64,000 bases of DNA from assembly GCF_002813775.1 (NCBI RefSeq), contig NZ_CP020371.1:310001-374000 (forward strand). The letters are read 5' to 3'. The stretch is from Candidatus Thiodictyon syntrophicum (lineage in GTDB: Bacteria > Pseudomonadota > Gammaproteobacteria > Chromatiales > Chromatiaceae). Shown here piece by piece: positions 34,201 to 41,118 of this stretch (the stretch's first letter is position 1; each line of letters opens with the position of its first letter). The notes beneath the pieces were generated by a model, which saw only the letters and a list, made by a program, of their open reading frames with translations, did no database searches and was not told where the DNA came from. The position numbers and the translations under genes were made by a program.

Positions 34201-35481
34201 GAGTTGGGGGCCAAGGGCAGCGCCATCGCTGTCCGCAGTGGCGTGCTGGTGCCAGGCGGTTTCCGGGGCCAGGTAGACGCGGCCGGGGTCTTCGACGCCG
34301 TCCTGGACGTGCAGCGTGCCGACCGTGCGCCGCCCATCGGCAGCCGCGGTGCCGCCGGTGCCCGACGCGCGGGCGCCGGTCTGCCAGTTCATGATCTGGA
34401 GGCTGGGGAGGCACGACCCGGGGTCCCGCACCAGGATGCTCTGCGGACAGAGCGCCCGGTGGAACAGGCGCTTGCCGTGGGCGTATTGCAGGGTCTCGGC
34501 CAGGTGGCGGACCAGGTGCAGGCGCTGGCTCACATTGAGCCGGTCGCCATGCTCGCGCAAAAACAGGTCCAGGCGGCGTGAGCGGGGGTCATGGTCGAAG
34601 ATCAGTGCCGGGCCCTGCTCGGCTTCCTTGTAGTCACGGACCTTGAGGATGCCGGGATGGTCGATGCCTTCGAGGATTTGGAACTCGCGGATCGCTTGCC
34701 GGACCAGGGCGTCACGCGCCTGGGCGGTGGCGGCCGTGGCGTAGGGGTAGATACGCACCCGCCGCCGGATGCTCTCGATGCTGCGGTGCCGGCCCTCCCA
34801 GTCCTGCCAGGTCTCACCCTCGGCGAGCAGCGCGCCCAATTGGTAATCGCCCACCAGGCGGTGCTTGTTGGAGGGACGGATACCGGCCTGTGCCATGGCT
34901 TGCGCCAGGATGCGGGCCTGGGCCTGGTCGATGCGCTGCCCGTCGCCGGCAGTGCTCAGGGCGGGACCGGCGGTCAGCGCGCCGATGATGCCATCGTCAT
35001 GGGCGCTCCCCGGTTGTCCGCGCAGATAGACCCCGGCGGCGGCGGTCCCGGACAGCTTGCAGACCAGGTCCGCGGCGCAGAGAAAGACGCAGGGCCGGAT
35101 CGAGGGTATGCGCGCCCGCGACTTCTGTACCGTCGGCAGGCGCCGCAGCAGACTGGTCAGGCGCTTGGCCTTGCGATCGGCGAGGATCAGCTGGTTATCG
35201 TCGCTGTAGGCCAGCCCGTCGGTGGTCCAGGTCCAGGTGTGGGGGTCGCCGGTGAGCACGCCGGGGCGGCTCTCGATCTCCATCAGGAAGAGCGCGGCCG
35301 GGGTCAGGATCAGGGCATCGACCTCGTTGACGCGTCCTTCGTCGTCGATGAACTCAAAGTTGGTCCAGGCGTGCCAGGGGTGGTGATCGGGGAGTTGGGA
35401 ACGCAGCCATTGCAGGGCGTCGCGTTCCCAGGGGAAGCCGGATTCCGTGATGGCGGTCCAGCGCGTTGGACTCATGGGCAT
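31246..35481 (-). CDS. pglW: BREX-2 serine/threonine kinase PglW
   Basis: 1411 codons from ATG at 35481; a second ATG lies two codons later and the longer frame uses only a TTG. An AGGG-type ribosome site lies about 10 bases upstream. Domains in order: a NERD-type nuclease-like region (residues about 10-110, NEVDALILTPAALFLMEIES); a first kinase-like domain whose catalytic loop reads HRALCPQSILV at about 340, lacking the HRD aspartate and so probably a pseudokinase; a second kinase domain with LRRLGKGSSSDVLLV, HRDIKPQNIG at about 652 and DFS instead of DFG; then a helix-hairpin-helix-like and long helical C-terminal region. PglW is the signalling kinase of BREX-2 and heads the operon. Confidence 0.93.
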   Translation of the reverse strand: MPMSPTRWTAITESGFPWERDALQWLRSQLPDHHPWHAWTNFEFIDDEGRVNEVDALILTPAALFLMEIESRPGVLTGDPHTWTWTTDGLAYSDDNQLILADRKAKRLTSLLRRLPTVQKSRARIPSIRPCVFLCAADLVCKLSGTAAAGVYLRGQPGSAHDDGIIGALTAGPALSTAGDGQRIDQAQARILAQAMAQAGIRPSNKHRLVGDYQLGALLAEGETWQDWEGRHRSIESIRRRVRIYPYATAATAQARDALVRQAIREFQILEGIDHPGILKVRDYKEAEQGPALIFDHDPRSRRLDLFLREHGDRLNVSQRLHLVRHLAETLQYAHGKRLFHRALCPQSILVRDPGSCLPSLQIMNWQTGARASGTGGTAAADGRRTVGTLHVQDGVEDPGRVYLAPETAWHQHATADSDGAALGPQLDVFSLGAIAYHLFSGQPPAGSVIEQLERLRAGPGLCISDVMDGAGPALQDLIQLSTLPATSARCPTVDDFLKALDALEDALTTPDPEVTVDPAIATANDRLEGGFTVLRRLGKGSSSDVLLVRPDGAPEGEEAQLVLKVASEVSHNDRLVAEGEALAKLHRNPHVVEWRRTLTIAGRTALLMCRAGDQTLAKRLEEDQRLSLDLASRFGEELIAVVDCLEGLGIAHRDIKPQNIGIAQAAGGRLQLILFDFSLTSAAPENISAGTHPYLDPFLPLRKPPRWDLAAERFALAVTLYEMLTGELPRWGDGVSQAAMLECEVSLATDRFDPHLRDALTDFFERALHRDYRERFDNAEEMLRAWRQAFADTQGLGAAPDSLAALARLATAATSIAELGYSVEAQNVLDGMGIHNLRDLLAVERIKFRYLSGVGDRIRKEIRQKAKQLAQLRPDLGPHLSSAPIHTPPPAGPASGIASIDALAGQLLPKRPAGDDHPPTGDPAQALAIYLGLEPAADGMDRPWPTLGAVARVTRLARSALSDTLLKARERWLKLAPLTQVRGELETLLQIHAGVMTVPELALVLLAARGCAHQDEALRRRLATALVRAAQEAEGSLAKPRYQLFEQDQVPPLIALGPDQADYARRLGAAADAIARADPLLTPPHARKTLEALERPGSVAPLSAQRLLRLATAASRTAALSSRQEVYPQGLAALRAMRLSLGALTGPRYCQTSDIRDRIQGRFPACAPIPDRPALDALLVAAGAALAWDPSGPQGPGYYSPAGRTEPSAGTTTWLSRHGTRGEPGDDLTADAVLIRQFEDRLERARTAGGFLALTVLPRLACHAEAQLLRRHRATRLSLDALLIQALQDQSLRHKVGWEVILQADAAAPGSRDWTNLIRLVQKALPQVRHRLLEANQPILLVDPGLLARYQLMGLVEALRDRTGQGQTPPPLWLLVPMHADGLPAVDGVPVPVISSAQWARIPPAWIEQR

Positions 35482-35672
35482 GAGAGCGAATCCCTCGGTC
35501 GCAGTGTCGGGCGCTGCGCTGACGTCGTCTGGTAGCGGGCGCAAGCGGGGATTTTACCTGACCCAGGTCCCCGATGAGCCGGGGCGGTACCCGGTTCGCG
35601 CCGCCGCCGCTGACGACGGCATAGGCACCCGCCAGCGGGCAGTAGACATACTCCGGCCAATCACCGATCTCC

Positions 35673-35912
35673 TTGCGGAACACTAGCGTTACCATTGGTA
35701 CTCACTTCGAGCAATTCATCACCCGGCAGATCGCCCAAGGTCGCTACGGCTCGGCCAGTGAGGCGGTTAGAGCCGGTTTGCGGCTTCTGGAAGAACACGA
35801 ACTGAAACTCTCTACCTTGCGTCAGGCGCTCGCGGACGGTGAAGCCAGCGGCAGGGCGGACTATTCCCTGAGCGGGTTGCTGGCTGAACTTGACAGCGAA
35901 AATACGCACTGA
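35673..35912 (+). CDS. parD: ParD-family antitoxin
   Basis: 79 codons. The product NTSVTIGTHFEQFITRQIAQ and GRYGSASEAVRAGLRLLEE is the ParD ribbon-helix-helix domain with an acidic tail. The only start in the right place is TTG at 35673, matching the family N-terminus (usually MARNTSV). The stop overlaps the ParE start (TGATG). The gene is divergent from pglW. Confidence 0.88.
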   Translation: MRNTSVTIGTHFEQFITRQIAQGRYGSASEAVRAGLRLLEEHELKLSTLRQALADGEASGRADYSLSGLLAELDSENTH

Positions 35913-36178
35913 TGCCCCGGTTTGTGCTGACCAAGGCAGTCAAGGCTGACTTGAAGGCCATCGGCCGCTACACCCAAGCCACTTGGGGCCGTGACCATCG
36001 CACCCGTTATCTGACACTGTTGGACGCGGGCTTTCGTGCCTTGGCGGACAACCCTCTGATGGGGAAAGATTGCGACGACATCCGCCCCGGCTACCGCAAG
36101 CACCAGATTGAAAAGCACATTGCTTTTTATCGTCAGAGCGGCAGCGGCGGGTTTGCCCTCAGTCCGGCAGCGCACTGA
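35912..36178 (+). pseudogene. parE: ParE-family toxin, C-terminally truncated
   Basis: 88 codons. FVLTKAVKADLKAIGRYTQ, RYLTLLDAGFRALADNP and DIRPGYRKHQIEKHIAFYR match RelE/ParE toxins up to the penultimate strand. There the usual continuation (a conserved RVLHQRMD end) is replaced by GSGGFALSPAAH, which is antisense to the end of the transglutaminase gene. The last 12 or so residues, needed for toxicity in this family, are missing. Confidence 0.75.
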
Positions 36179-37019
36179 CACGCACCGCGACGCTCAGCGA
36201 TGGGTACTGATCGGGCCGGCCCAGGTAGCTTCCCGCCACCGGCGGCACCGCCTCCGGGTGCCGTGCCACGGCTGCCGCAATGTGATGGTTGCCAGCGACC
36301 TCACCGCTGGTGGGGTCGAACCCCTTCCAACCGGCGCCGGGCAGGTAGACCTCGGCCCAGGCATGGGTCGCGGCGTTGCCGGTGCCGCTGCCGGGGGTGT
36401 GCAGATAGCCGCTGACGAAGCGGCTGGCCAGCCCCAGATGGCGGCAAGCCTCCATGAGGAGGGCCGCAAAGTCGCGACAGGAACCGCTGTGGCACCCCAA
36501 CGTCTGTGCCGGTGGCTGGACGCCGGGTTCCTCCCGCATCTGATACCGAAACCCCTCGGCAATGGCGTGGTTCATCTGGTCCAACAGCGTGAAGGTCTCC
36601 ATCGGTCGCCCCAAGCCCAGGCCGTCGAGCCAGTCCGCGACGGCCGGCTGGTCGCCCGGGTAGACCAACTGCCGGAAGGGGGCGAGTTCGATGCCATCCT
36701 CCCGCGCGTAGTCGAAGGGGTGGGTGACGGCATAGTCGTCCACCAGGAAATCGAAGGGGTTATCCTCGTAGTGCTGAATCACCACGCTGCTGGCGATATG
36801 CAACCGATCGGCCGGCGCGGTGAAGCCGACCAGCGCCACCGAATTGTCCAATACGTCGCGTTTCCACTGCACGGTATGGGCGGGAACGATCTCCAGGAGC
36901 GAGGATTCGATCCGGACGTTGTGATTCTCCCGCGGGCGCAACAACAAGCGATGGGGCAGCAGCGATACGGGGGTGGGGAACCGATATTCGGTGACGTGGT
37001 TGATATTGATACGCCGCAT
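36159..37019 (-). CDS. Transglutaminase-like family protein
   Basis: 286 codons from ATG at 37019 (MRRININHVTEYRFPTPVSL). The N-terminal beta domain typical of bacterial transglutaminase-like proteins precedes the catalytic core: Cys in GCHSGSCRDFAALLMEACR, His in NAATHAWAEVYLPG and Asp in WKGFDPTSGEV form the expected triad. Such proteins are probably cysteine proteases or amide-cleaving enzymes; the substrate is unknown. The 3' end runs into the truncated parE gene, so the DNA junction that cut parE lies at about 36140-36160. Confidence 0.87.
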   Translation of the reverse strand: MRRININHVTEYRFPTPVSLLPHRLLLRPRENHNVRIESSLLEIVPAHTVQWKRDVLDNSVALVGFTAPADRLHIASSVVIQHYEDNPFDFLVDDYAVTHPFDYAREDGIELAPFRQLVYPGDQPAVADWLDGLGLGRPMETFTLLDQMNHAIAEGFRYQMREEPGVQPPAQTLGCHSGSCRDFAALLMEACRHLGLASRFVSGYLHTPGSGTGNAATHAWAEVYLPGAGWKGFDPTSGEVAGNHHIAAAVARHPEAVPPVAGSYLGRPDQYPSLSVAVRVSALPD

Positions 37020-37196
37020 GGGGAATCGCTCTTCGGTTGAATTCAACGCATGACCTGAGACTCCATGATACACGCTGATGTTGGTTCCGGGAGGAACTGA
37101 GCAAAGACGGCGACCAACGCTCGCGGTGATCAGCGCGGCGCCGGCCGGGTCCCGCCCGGCGCCCGCGAGCCACGCGACGGGCGCACCGCGGGGCAG

Positions 37197-37874
37197 TTAT
37201 GTGCCGCGGCTTGATCTCAGTTCGGGTCCGATCTCCTCCATGGACGCGAAGATCCGGTCCGGCCGATGCCCGCGCAATGCCGACGCACTGTTATAGCCCC
37301 AGAGGACCACGCCGGCGGCCATCCCCAGACCGTGCGCGGCCTCGATATCCCGGATCTCGTCGCCGATGTAGATCGCAGCCGCCGGCGCGACCCGGGCGGC
37401 GCTCAGGATGCGCCGCAGCCGTGCCCGCTTGCCGTGGATCGCCGCGCCGCATTGCAGATAGCGGACCCGCCACAGATTTTCCGGCCCCAGCAGTCGGCGC
37501 ACGTTGCGCTCCGCGTTGGAGCTTGCGATCCCGAGCACCAGACCGGCCTCGTCGAGTTCGCGCAGCATGGTTTCGACCCCGGGAAAGAGCCGCAGGCCGT
37601 CCAGGTCGTCGGTCATGCGCCGACGCAGCGCCTGGGCGAGCGCGGGCAGTTTCCACCAGGTCACGCCCAGCCGGCGTAAGACCGCGCGCGCGGGCAGTTC
37701 GCGCAGCCGGTCACGCTCGTCGGGCGCGATCGGCCGGCAGCGGTAGCGCGGTGCGAGCTCGTTCAGGGCGCGGACGAACCAATCGAAGCTATCGGCCAGG
37801 GTGCCGTCGAAATCGAAGACGACCAGCCGATAGTCGCCCGGTGCAGCTGTCTGGGGTGGGGGGGTGAAGATCAT
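37197..37874 (-). CDS. HAD-superfamily hydrolase (phosphoglycolate phosphatase-like)
   Basis: 225 codons from ATG at 37874. Motif I VVFDFDGTLADSFDWF carries the nucleophile and acid Asp, motif II is LGIASSNAERNV, and motif IV is IYIGDEIRDIEAAHGLGM. The cap region is helical, as in PGPase-type subfamily IA enzymes. Substrate cannot be told; Gph-like or PpaX-like activity is plausible. Confidence 0.87.
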   Translation of the reverse strand: MIFTPPPQTAAPGDYRLVVFDFDGTLADSFDWFVRALNELAPRYRCRPIAPDERDRLRELPARAVLRRLGVTWWKLPALAQALRRRMTDDLDGLRLFPGVETMLRELDEAGLVLGIASSNAERNVRRLLGPENLWRVRYLQCGAAIHGKRARLRRILSAARVAPAAAIYIGDEIRDIEAAHGLGMAAGVVLWGYNSASALRGHRPDRIFASMEEIGPELRSSRGT

Positions 37875-38009
37875 TGGCGCGATTATGCAGCGCTTTGCGC
37901 GATCGTACCAATGATTGCCAGGCCCCCTGCCCTATTCCCGCCGGTTCCCTGACCCGTAACGGCCGGCTCGCGCGGCGCTGGTGCCGCCGTCCCGCGGGTC
38001 CGCTCAAAC

Positions 38010-38153
38010 GGCCTCAATGATAGTCTCGGCCAATCCGCCGACTGTGACGTCGCTGGTCCGCACAGCGGACCCTACGGGCGCGGGCTCATAGGGTCCGCTG
38101 TGCGGACCAGCGACATGCCGTCCGGCAAGCTGGCCGGGGCGATGATCAAGGCC
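38010..38153. mobile_element. MITE-like element with IS-type ends
   Basis: The left end GGCCTCAATGAT then AGTCTCGGCC (38010-38031) and right end GGCCGGGGCG then ATGATCAAGGCC (38132-38153) match the ends of the insertion sequence at 56251. Flanks GCTCAAAC (38002-38009) and GCGCAAAC (38154-38161) form an 8-bp target duplication with one mismatch. The interior is a large palindrome of TAGGGTCCGCTGTGCGGACC type. Confidence 0.75.
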
Positions 38154-38188
38154 GCGCAAACGGACCCACACGCCTATCTGCTGGGACG

Positions 38189-39274
38189 CTAGAGCAGGTC
38201 GTTCAAGGCGACGCCGATGCCGATCGCGTTCTGATTCCAGTTGTAATCGATCAGGCTGTCGCCGTAGCCGGTGAAGGCCTGGAGGTAACCGCGCAAAGGG
38301 CCGAGGATGGGCGGTGAGGTCCAGGTGAACTGGGCCGCGCCCTTGCCGGTATCGAGATTGCCGCGGGCCATGAGGGTGAAGCTGTTGCCGCGCCACTTGT
38401 AGATGGCCGTGACGTCGCCATAGCCGTAATAGTCGGTAATATCCGGATTGTCGTCCTTGTTTTGGTCTTTCTTGAGGGGATACCAGGGCCGGACCAGGAG
38501 TGCGAAGTCGCCCCGCTCGACCCCGAACTCGGCGACAATGCGGTCCCAACTGCGCGAGATGGGGTCGGCGCGGCCGTTGGATTGGTGGGTGTAGCCGATA
38601 TTGAACAACCGCCAGTGGAAGCCGCCGAAGGCATAATCGGGGCGCATGCTCACCAGCACCTCGGGCATATAGTTGTTCTCGCGGAAGGGGCGCGAGAGCT
38701 CGGTGTTGTAGACCTGCCACTGGCTCTGTTGGGTATAGGCCGCCCAGACCCCGAAGCGGCGATCGTCGGTCGCCCACAGGCGCGCCTTGAAGCTGAACTG
38801 GAACCGTGCCTCGGTCGGGTCCAACTGCGCGTTCGACGTCTGCGCCGCATTGAACAGCGCCTGGAACGGCACCTTGTTCGGCCGGTCGGAATAGCGCGCG
38901 ACCTGCAGGTAGTTGGGGCGATACAGTGCGATGGTGTAGCGTTCGGCGCCGGGGTTGAAGCCCCAGGCGGTGTCGATCATGGACCCCGGGGCGGGGTCGA
39001 AGACGGTCGCCGGTGCGGCGGTCAGCGCGCGGGCCCTGGGGGCCGCCGCGGGCGCAGTCAGCGCGGTGCGCGCGGACGGCCCCGAGGGCGCCGGTTGCGC
39101 GGCAGTGCTCCGTCCGCTGGCCCGGTCGTAACAGCCGAGTCGCTCCCGGTCCGCCGCGATGGCCGCACAATCGGCGATGCCGGACACCGCGGCCTGGGTG
39201 AGGCCGGGGCCGCCGATGAGCAAGGAGGTCACCAGCAGCGCACTAGCGCGGCTGTGATGGGAAGGATGGGCCAT
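38189..39274 (-). CDS. pldA: Outer-membrane phospholipase A (OMPLA)
   Basis: 361 codons from ATG at 39274; an upstream extension lacks conserved content. The signal peptide ends near LTQAAVSG. A linker of about 80 residues (Ala/Pro/Thr-rich) precedes the beta-barrel domain. The active-site motif IGYTHQSNGRADPISRSWDR holds the catalytic His and Ser, and a DDNPDITDYYGYGDV strand is family typical. The enzyme hydrolyses acyl chains of phospholipids in the outer leaflet as a calcium-dependent dimer. Confidence 0.92.
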   Translation of the reverse strand: MAHPSHHSRASALLVTSLLIGGPGLTQAAVSGIADCAAIAADRERLGCYDRASGRSTAAQPAPSGPSARTALTAPAAAPRARALTAAPATVFDPAPGSMIDTAWGFNPGAERYTIALYRPNYLQVARYSDRPNKVPFQALFNAAQTSNAQLDPTEARFQFSFKARLWATDDRRFGVWAAYTQQSQWQVYNTELSRPFRENNYMPEVLVSMRPDYAFGGFHWRLFNIGYTHQSNGRADPISRSWDRIVAEFGVERGDFALLVRPWYPLKKDQNKDDNPDITDYYGYGDVTAIYKWRGNSFTLMARGNLDTGKGAAQFTWTSPPILGPLRGYLQAFTGYGDSLIDYNWNQNAIGIGVALNDLL

Positions 39275-39444
39275 AGGTGCGTCTCCGCAGGTCCTTTCGC
39301 AGGACCCGAATAGGGTGCCGAGTACGATAGTCACCGCCGGCGCGATGGTGATGCCGACCAGACTAAGTCGAAGGCGCCGGCGTCGTCGGTACGTTATCGC
39401 ACCGTCCCGAGTCCCGGGGCAGGATCAGGCACCGCGATAGATCC

Positions 39445-39642
39445 GTGACCCTAAATCCGGCAGTTGCTCAGGTGCTGACCTATCTCGCCGCGCTCCCCCT
39501 GGAGCGAGTCGGGGAGATCCACCTCGCCGGTTTTCATCGCGAGACCGACAGCCTTGGGGACCCCTTGCTCATCGACAGTCACGGCAGCGCGGTGGATGCG
39601 GCCGTCTGCCGTCCTTGCGGCTGGCGCTGCATCCATCGCTGA
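39445..39642 (+). pseudogene. BufB/MNIO (DUF692) protein, C-terminal fragment
   Basis: The frame reads LPLERVGEIHLAGFHRETDS and LLIDSHGSAVDAAV, a conserved block near the C-terminus of DUF692 multinuclear iron-dependent oxygenases (with the iron-binding H and E residues of that block). Upstream and downstream parts are missing; the next frame begins a BufC fragment. Intact BufB modifies bufferin peptides that bind copper. Confidence 0.6.
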
Positions 39643-39962
39643 CCGCCCTGACCTCACCCCATGCCGTGGTCTCCCTCTGGGCCGCCCATCAGGAGGACGG
39701 CGCCGTCCCCGCCGTGAATCCAAGCGTCCCTGAGAACGCCTGGGTATTGCGCAGCGATCGGTCGGTACGGGTGCTGTCCATGTCCCTCGGCGACTGCCGT
39801 TTCGTCGGCGCCCTGCAGACCGGCGCCACGCTGGGCGCGGCCACCGCGATGGCCGCCGACCCCGGCGACGGGACTGATGCGGGCTTCGATCTGACCCGCT
39901 GCCTGGCCGTCCTGCTGCGCGAGCAGGTCGTGACCGGGATCACCATCGCCACCCGGACTTGA
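39603..39962 (+). pseudogene. BufC/HvfC (DUF2063) C-terminal fragment
   Basis: RLPSLRLALHPSLTALTSPH, AVVSLWAAHQEDG and FDLTRCLAVLLREQVVTGI match the C-terminal half of BufC-type partner proteins, without the N-terminal domain. It overlaps the BufB fragment, showing one deletion that fused the 3' ends of two adjacent genes. Confidence 0.5.
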
Positions 39963-39990
39963 GGCAACTGCCATGACCGAGCCCAAAGCG

Positions 39991-40077
39991 GGCCTCGATC
40001 ATAACCCCGGCCACCCTGCCGGGCGCGCGGTCGCCGGTCCGCACAGCGGACCGTAGGGTCCGCTGTGCGGACCACCG
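39991..40077. repeat. IS-type left end with TAGGGTCCGC palindrome
   Basis: GGCCTCGATCAT then AACCCCGGCC (39991-40012), followed by a palindrome (40032-40077) centred on GGACCGTAGGGTCC. The matching right end is absent, so this is a decayed MITE. Confidence 0.55.
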
Positions 40078-40103
40078 GCCCCGCAGTCGGCGCGGCAGCC
40101 CGC

Positions 40104-40286
40104 TCAGTCGCCCCCCGATCGCGAGCGCAACGCCTTGCGCAAAAAAGCCATTTGTTCGCGGTACTGGTGGCAGCCGCCGCACATCAGGGTGTGCAGGCGC
40201 ACCGCCAGGCGCTCACGCCAAGTGAGCCGACGGTCGAGTTCCTCCGACATCAGTCGGGTGGCCTGTCTGCAGTTCATCATCGACAT
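40104..40286 (-). CDS. Zinc-finger anti-sigma factor-like protein (zf-HC2)
   Basis: 60 codons from ATG at 40286; ATGs at 40280 and 40277 are alternatives. MNCRQATRLMSEELDRRLTW and RLHTLMCGGCHQYREQMAFL carry the C-x-H-x3-C-x2-C-like zinc site of HC2 anti-sigma domains (Cys, His, CGGC). It sits 13 bases after the end of a sigma-factor fragment, as anti-sigma genes do. The partner is broken, so its present role is unclear. Confidence 0.7.
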   Translation of the reverse strand: MSMMNCRQATRLMSEELDRRLTWRERLAVRLHTLMCGGCHQYREQMAFLRKALRSRSGGD

Positions 40287-40299
40287 GGACTCCGTGCGC

Positions 40300-40488
40300 T
40301 CAGCGAGCGAACCAGGTTGCCTCGAGGCAAACACGCAGTCCCATGCGGGCGCGGTGCAGGATGACCCAACAGTTGGACGTGGCAATGGCCAGATCTTGAC
40401 AGATTTGCGCGGTTTCCAGTTCCAACAACTCCCGCATCATGAAGACCCGGGCGATACGCGGCGGCAGACGATCCAGACAGAGTTCTTG
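40300..40488 (-). pseudogene. ECF sigma factor, C-terminal fragment (region 4)
   Basis: The frame ends with LPPRIARVFMMRELLELETA then QICQDLAIATSNCWVILHRA, the helix-turn-helix of sigma region 4. The upstream part (region 2) is missing; the DNA instead joins a cytochrome-c-peroxidase-like fragment. In many gammaproteobacteria such sigma/anti-sigma pairs control bufferin operons, which fits the BufB/BufC remnants just next door. Confidence 0.7.
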
Positions 40489-40662
40489 AGATAGCGGTCG
40501 AAGGGACTGTCGATCGCCCGGAAGGCGCGGTCCTCGTAGGCGGCGATCGCGTTGGCGGCCTTGACGTAGTCGACCTCGGCGGCACCTGAAACCTCGCCTG
40601 GATAAGCGGCAATAAACAGGTCCACATACTCCGGAATGTCGCGCAGGCGTTGCGCCAGGAGT
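40486..40662 (-). pseudogene. Cytochrome c peroxidase (MauG-like) fragment
   Basis: The frame reads LAQRLRDIPEYVDLFIAAYP and a VKAANAIAAYEDRAFRAID stretch followed by SPFDRYLK, matching an internal part of di-haem cytochrome c peroxidases. No haem motif is within the fragment. It is joined to the sigma-factor fragment at about 40488. Confidence 0.6.
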
Positions 40663-40709
40663 GCCCATGGCGCAATGGGTCACATCCGGCCACGCGCCTT
40701 GCGGCAACC

Positions 40710-40764
40710 CGTCGCGGCCTGGGGGCCGCTCCTACGCCGTAGGAGCGGCCCCCAGACCGCGACG
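40710..40764. repeat. Palindrome, CGTCGCGGCCTGGGGG family
   Basis: A 55-bp near-perfect palindrome; closely similar copies lie at 52309-52363 and 58644-58698. It could fold into a long hairpin. Confidence 0.85.
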
Positions 40765-40850
40765 GATGCCACCCTCGAGGTTTCTCGCTCCCACACTCCA
40801 GCGTCACTGCCATTAAGTTAAGGCGCACTGGCCGACCGCGTCGCCTCTGC

Positions 40851-40906
40851 CTGGAGTCCAAGGCTTCAGCCTTGGCGCGCGCCAAGGCTGAAGCCTTGGA
40901 CTCCAG
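40851..40906. repeat. Palindrome, GGAGTCCAAGGCTTCAGC family
   Basis: A 56-bp perfect inverted repeat with CTGGAGTCCAAGGCTTCAGC arms. Related sequences are near 48879, 56199, 58569 and 62029-62083. Confidence 0.85.
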
Positions 40907-41118
40907 GCGCTTGGGCTGCGGCGCTTAGCTCAACGGCAGTGACGCCAAATCTGCGGGTCTATCGCGTCCCGGGGCCAGACGGCGCGGACTTGTCCGCGAC
41001 GCTCGGCGATGGCCATCACGGGTATCCTTGATCGACACGCGCGAACGGCGCGGCCTCGGTCGTCAGGGTCGCAGCCCGCGGCTGTTAAACAAGCACAAGC
41101 CCAATCAGGAGCCTGGCA

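Noticed and set aside
40851-40906. Possible CRISPR repeat units in the GGAGTCCAAGGCTTCAGC palindromes
   Set aside because: The copies are dispersed, not regularly spaced, and no cas gene is present.
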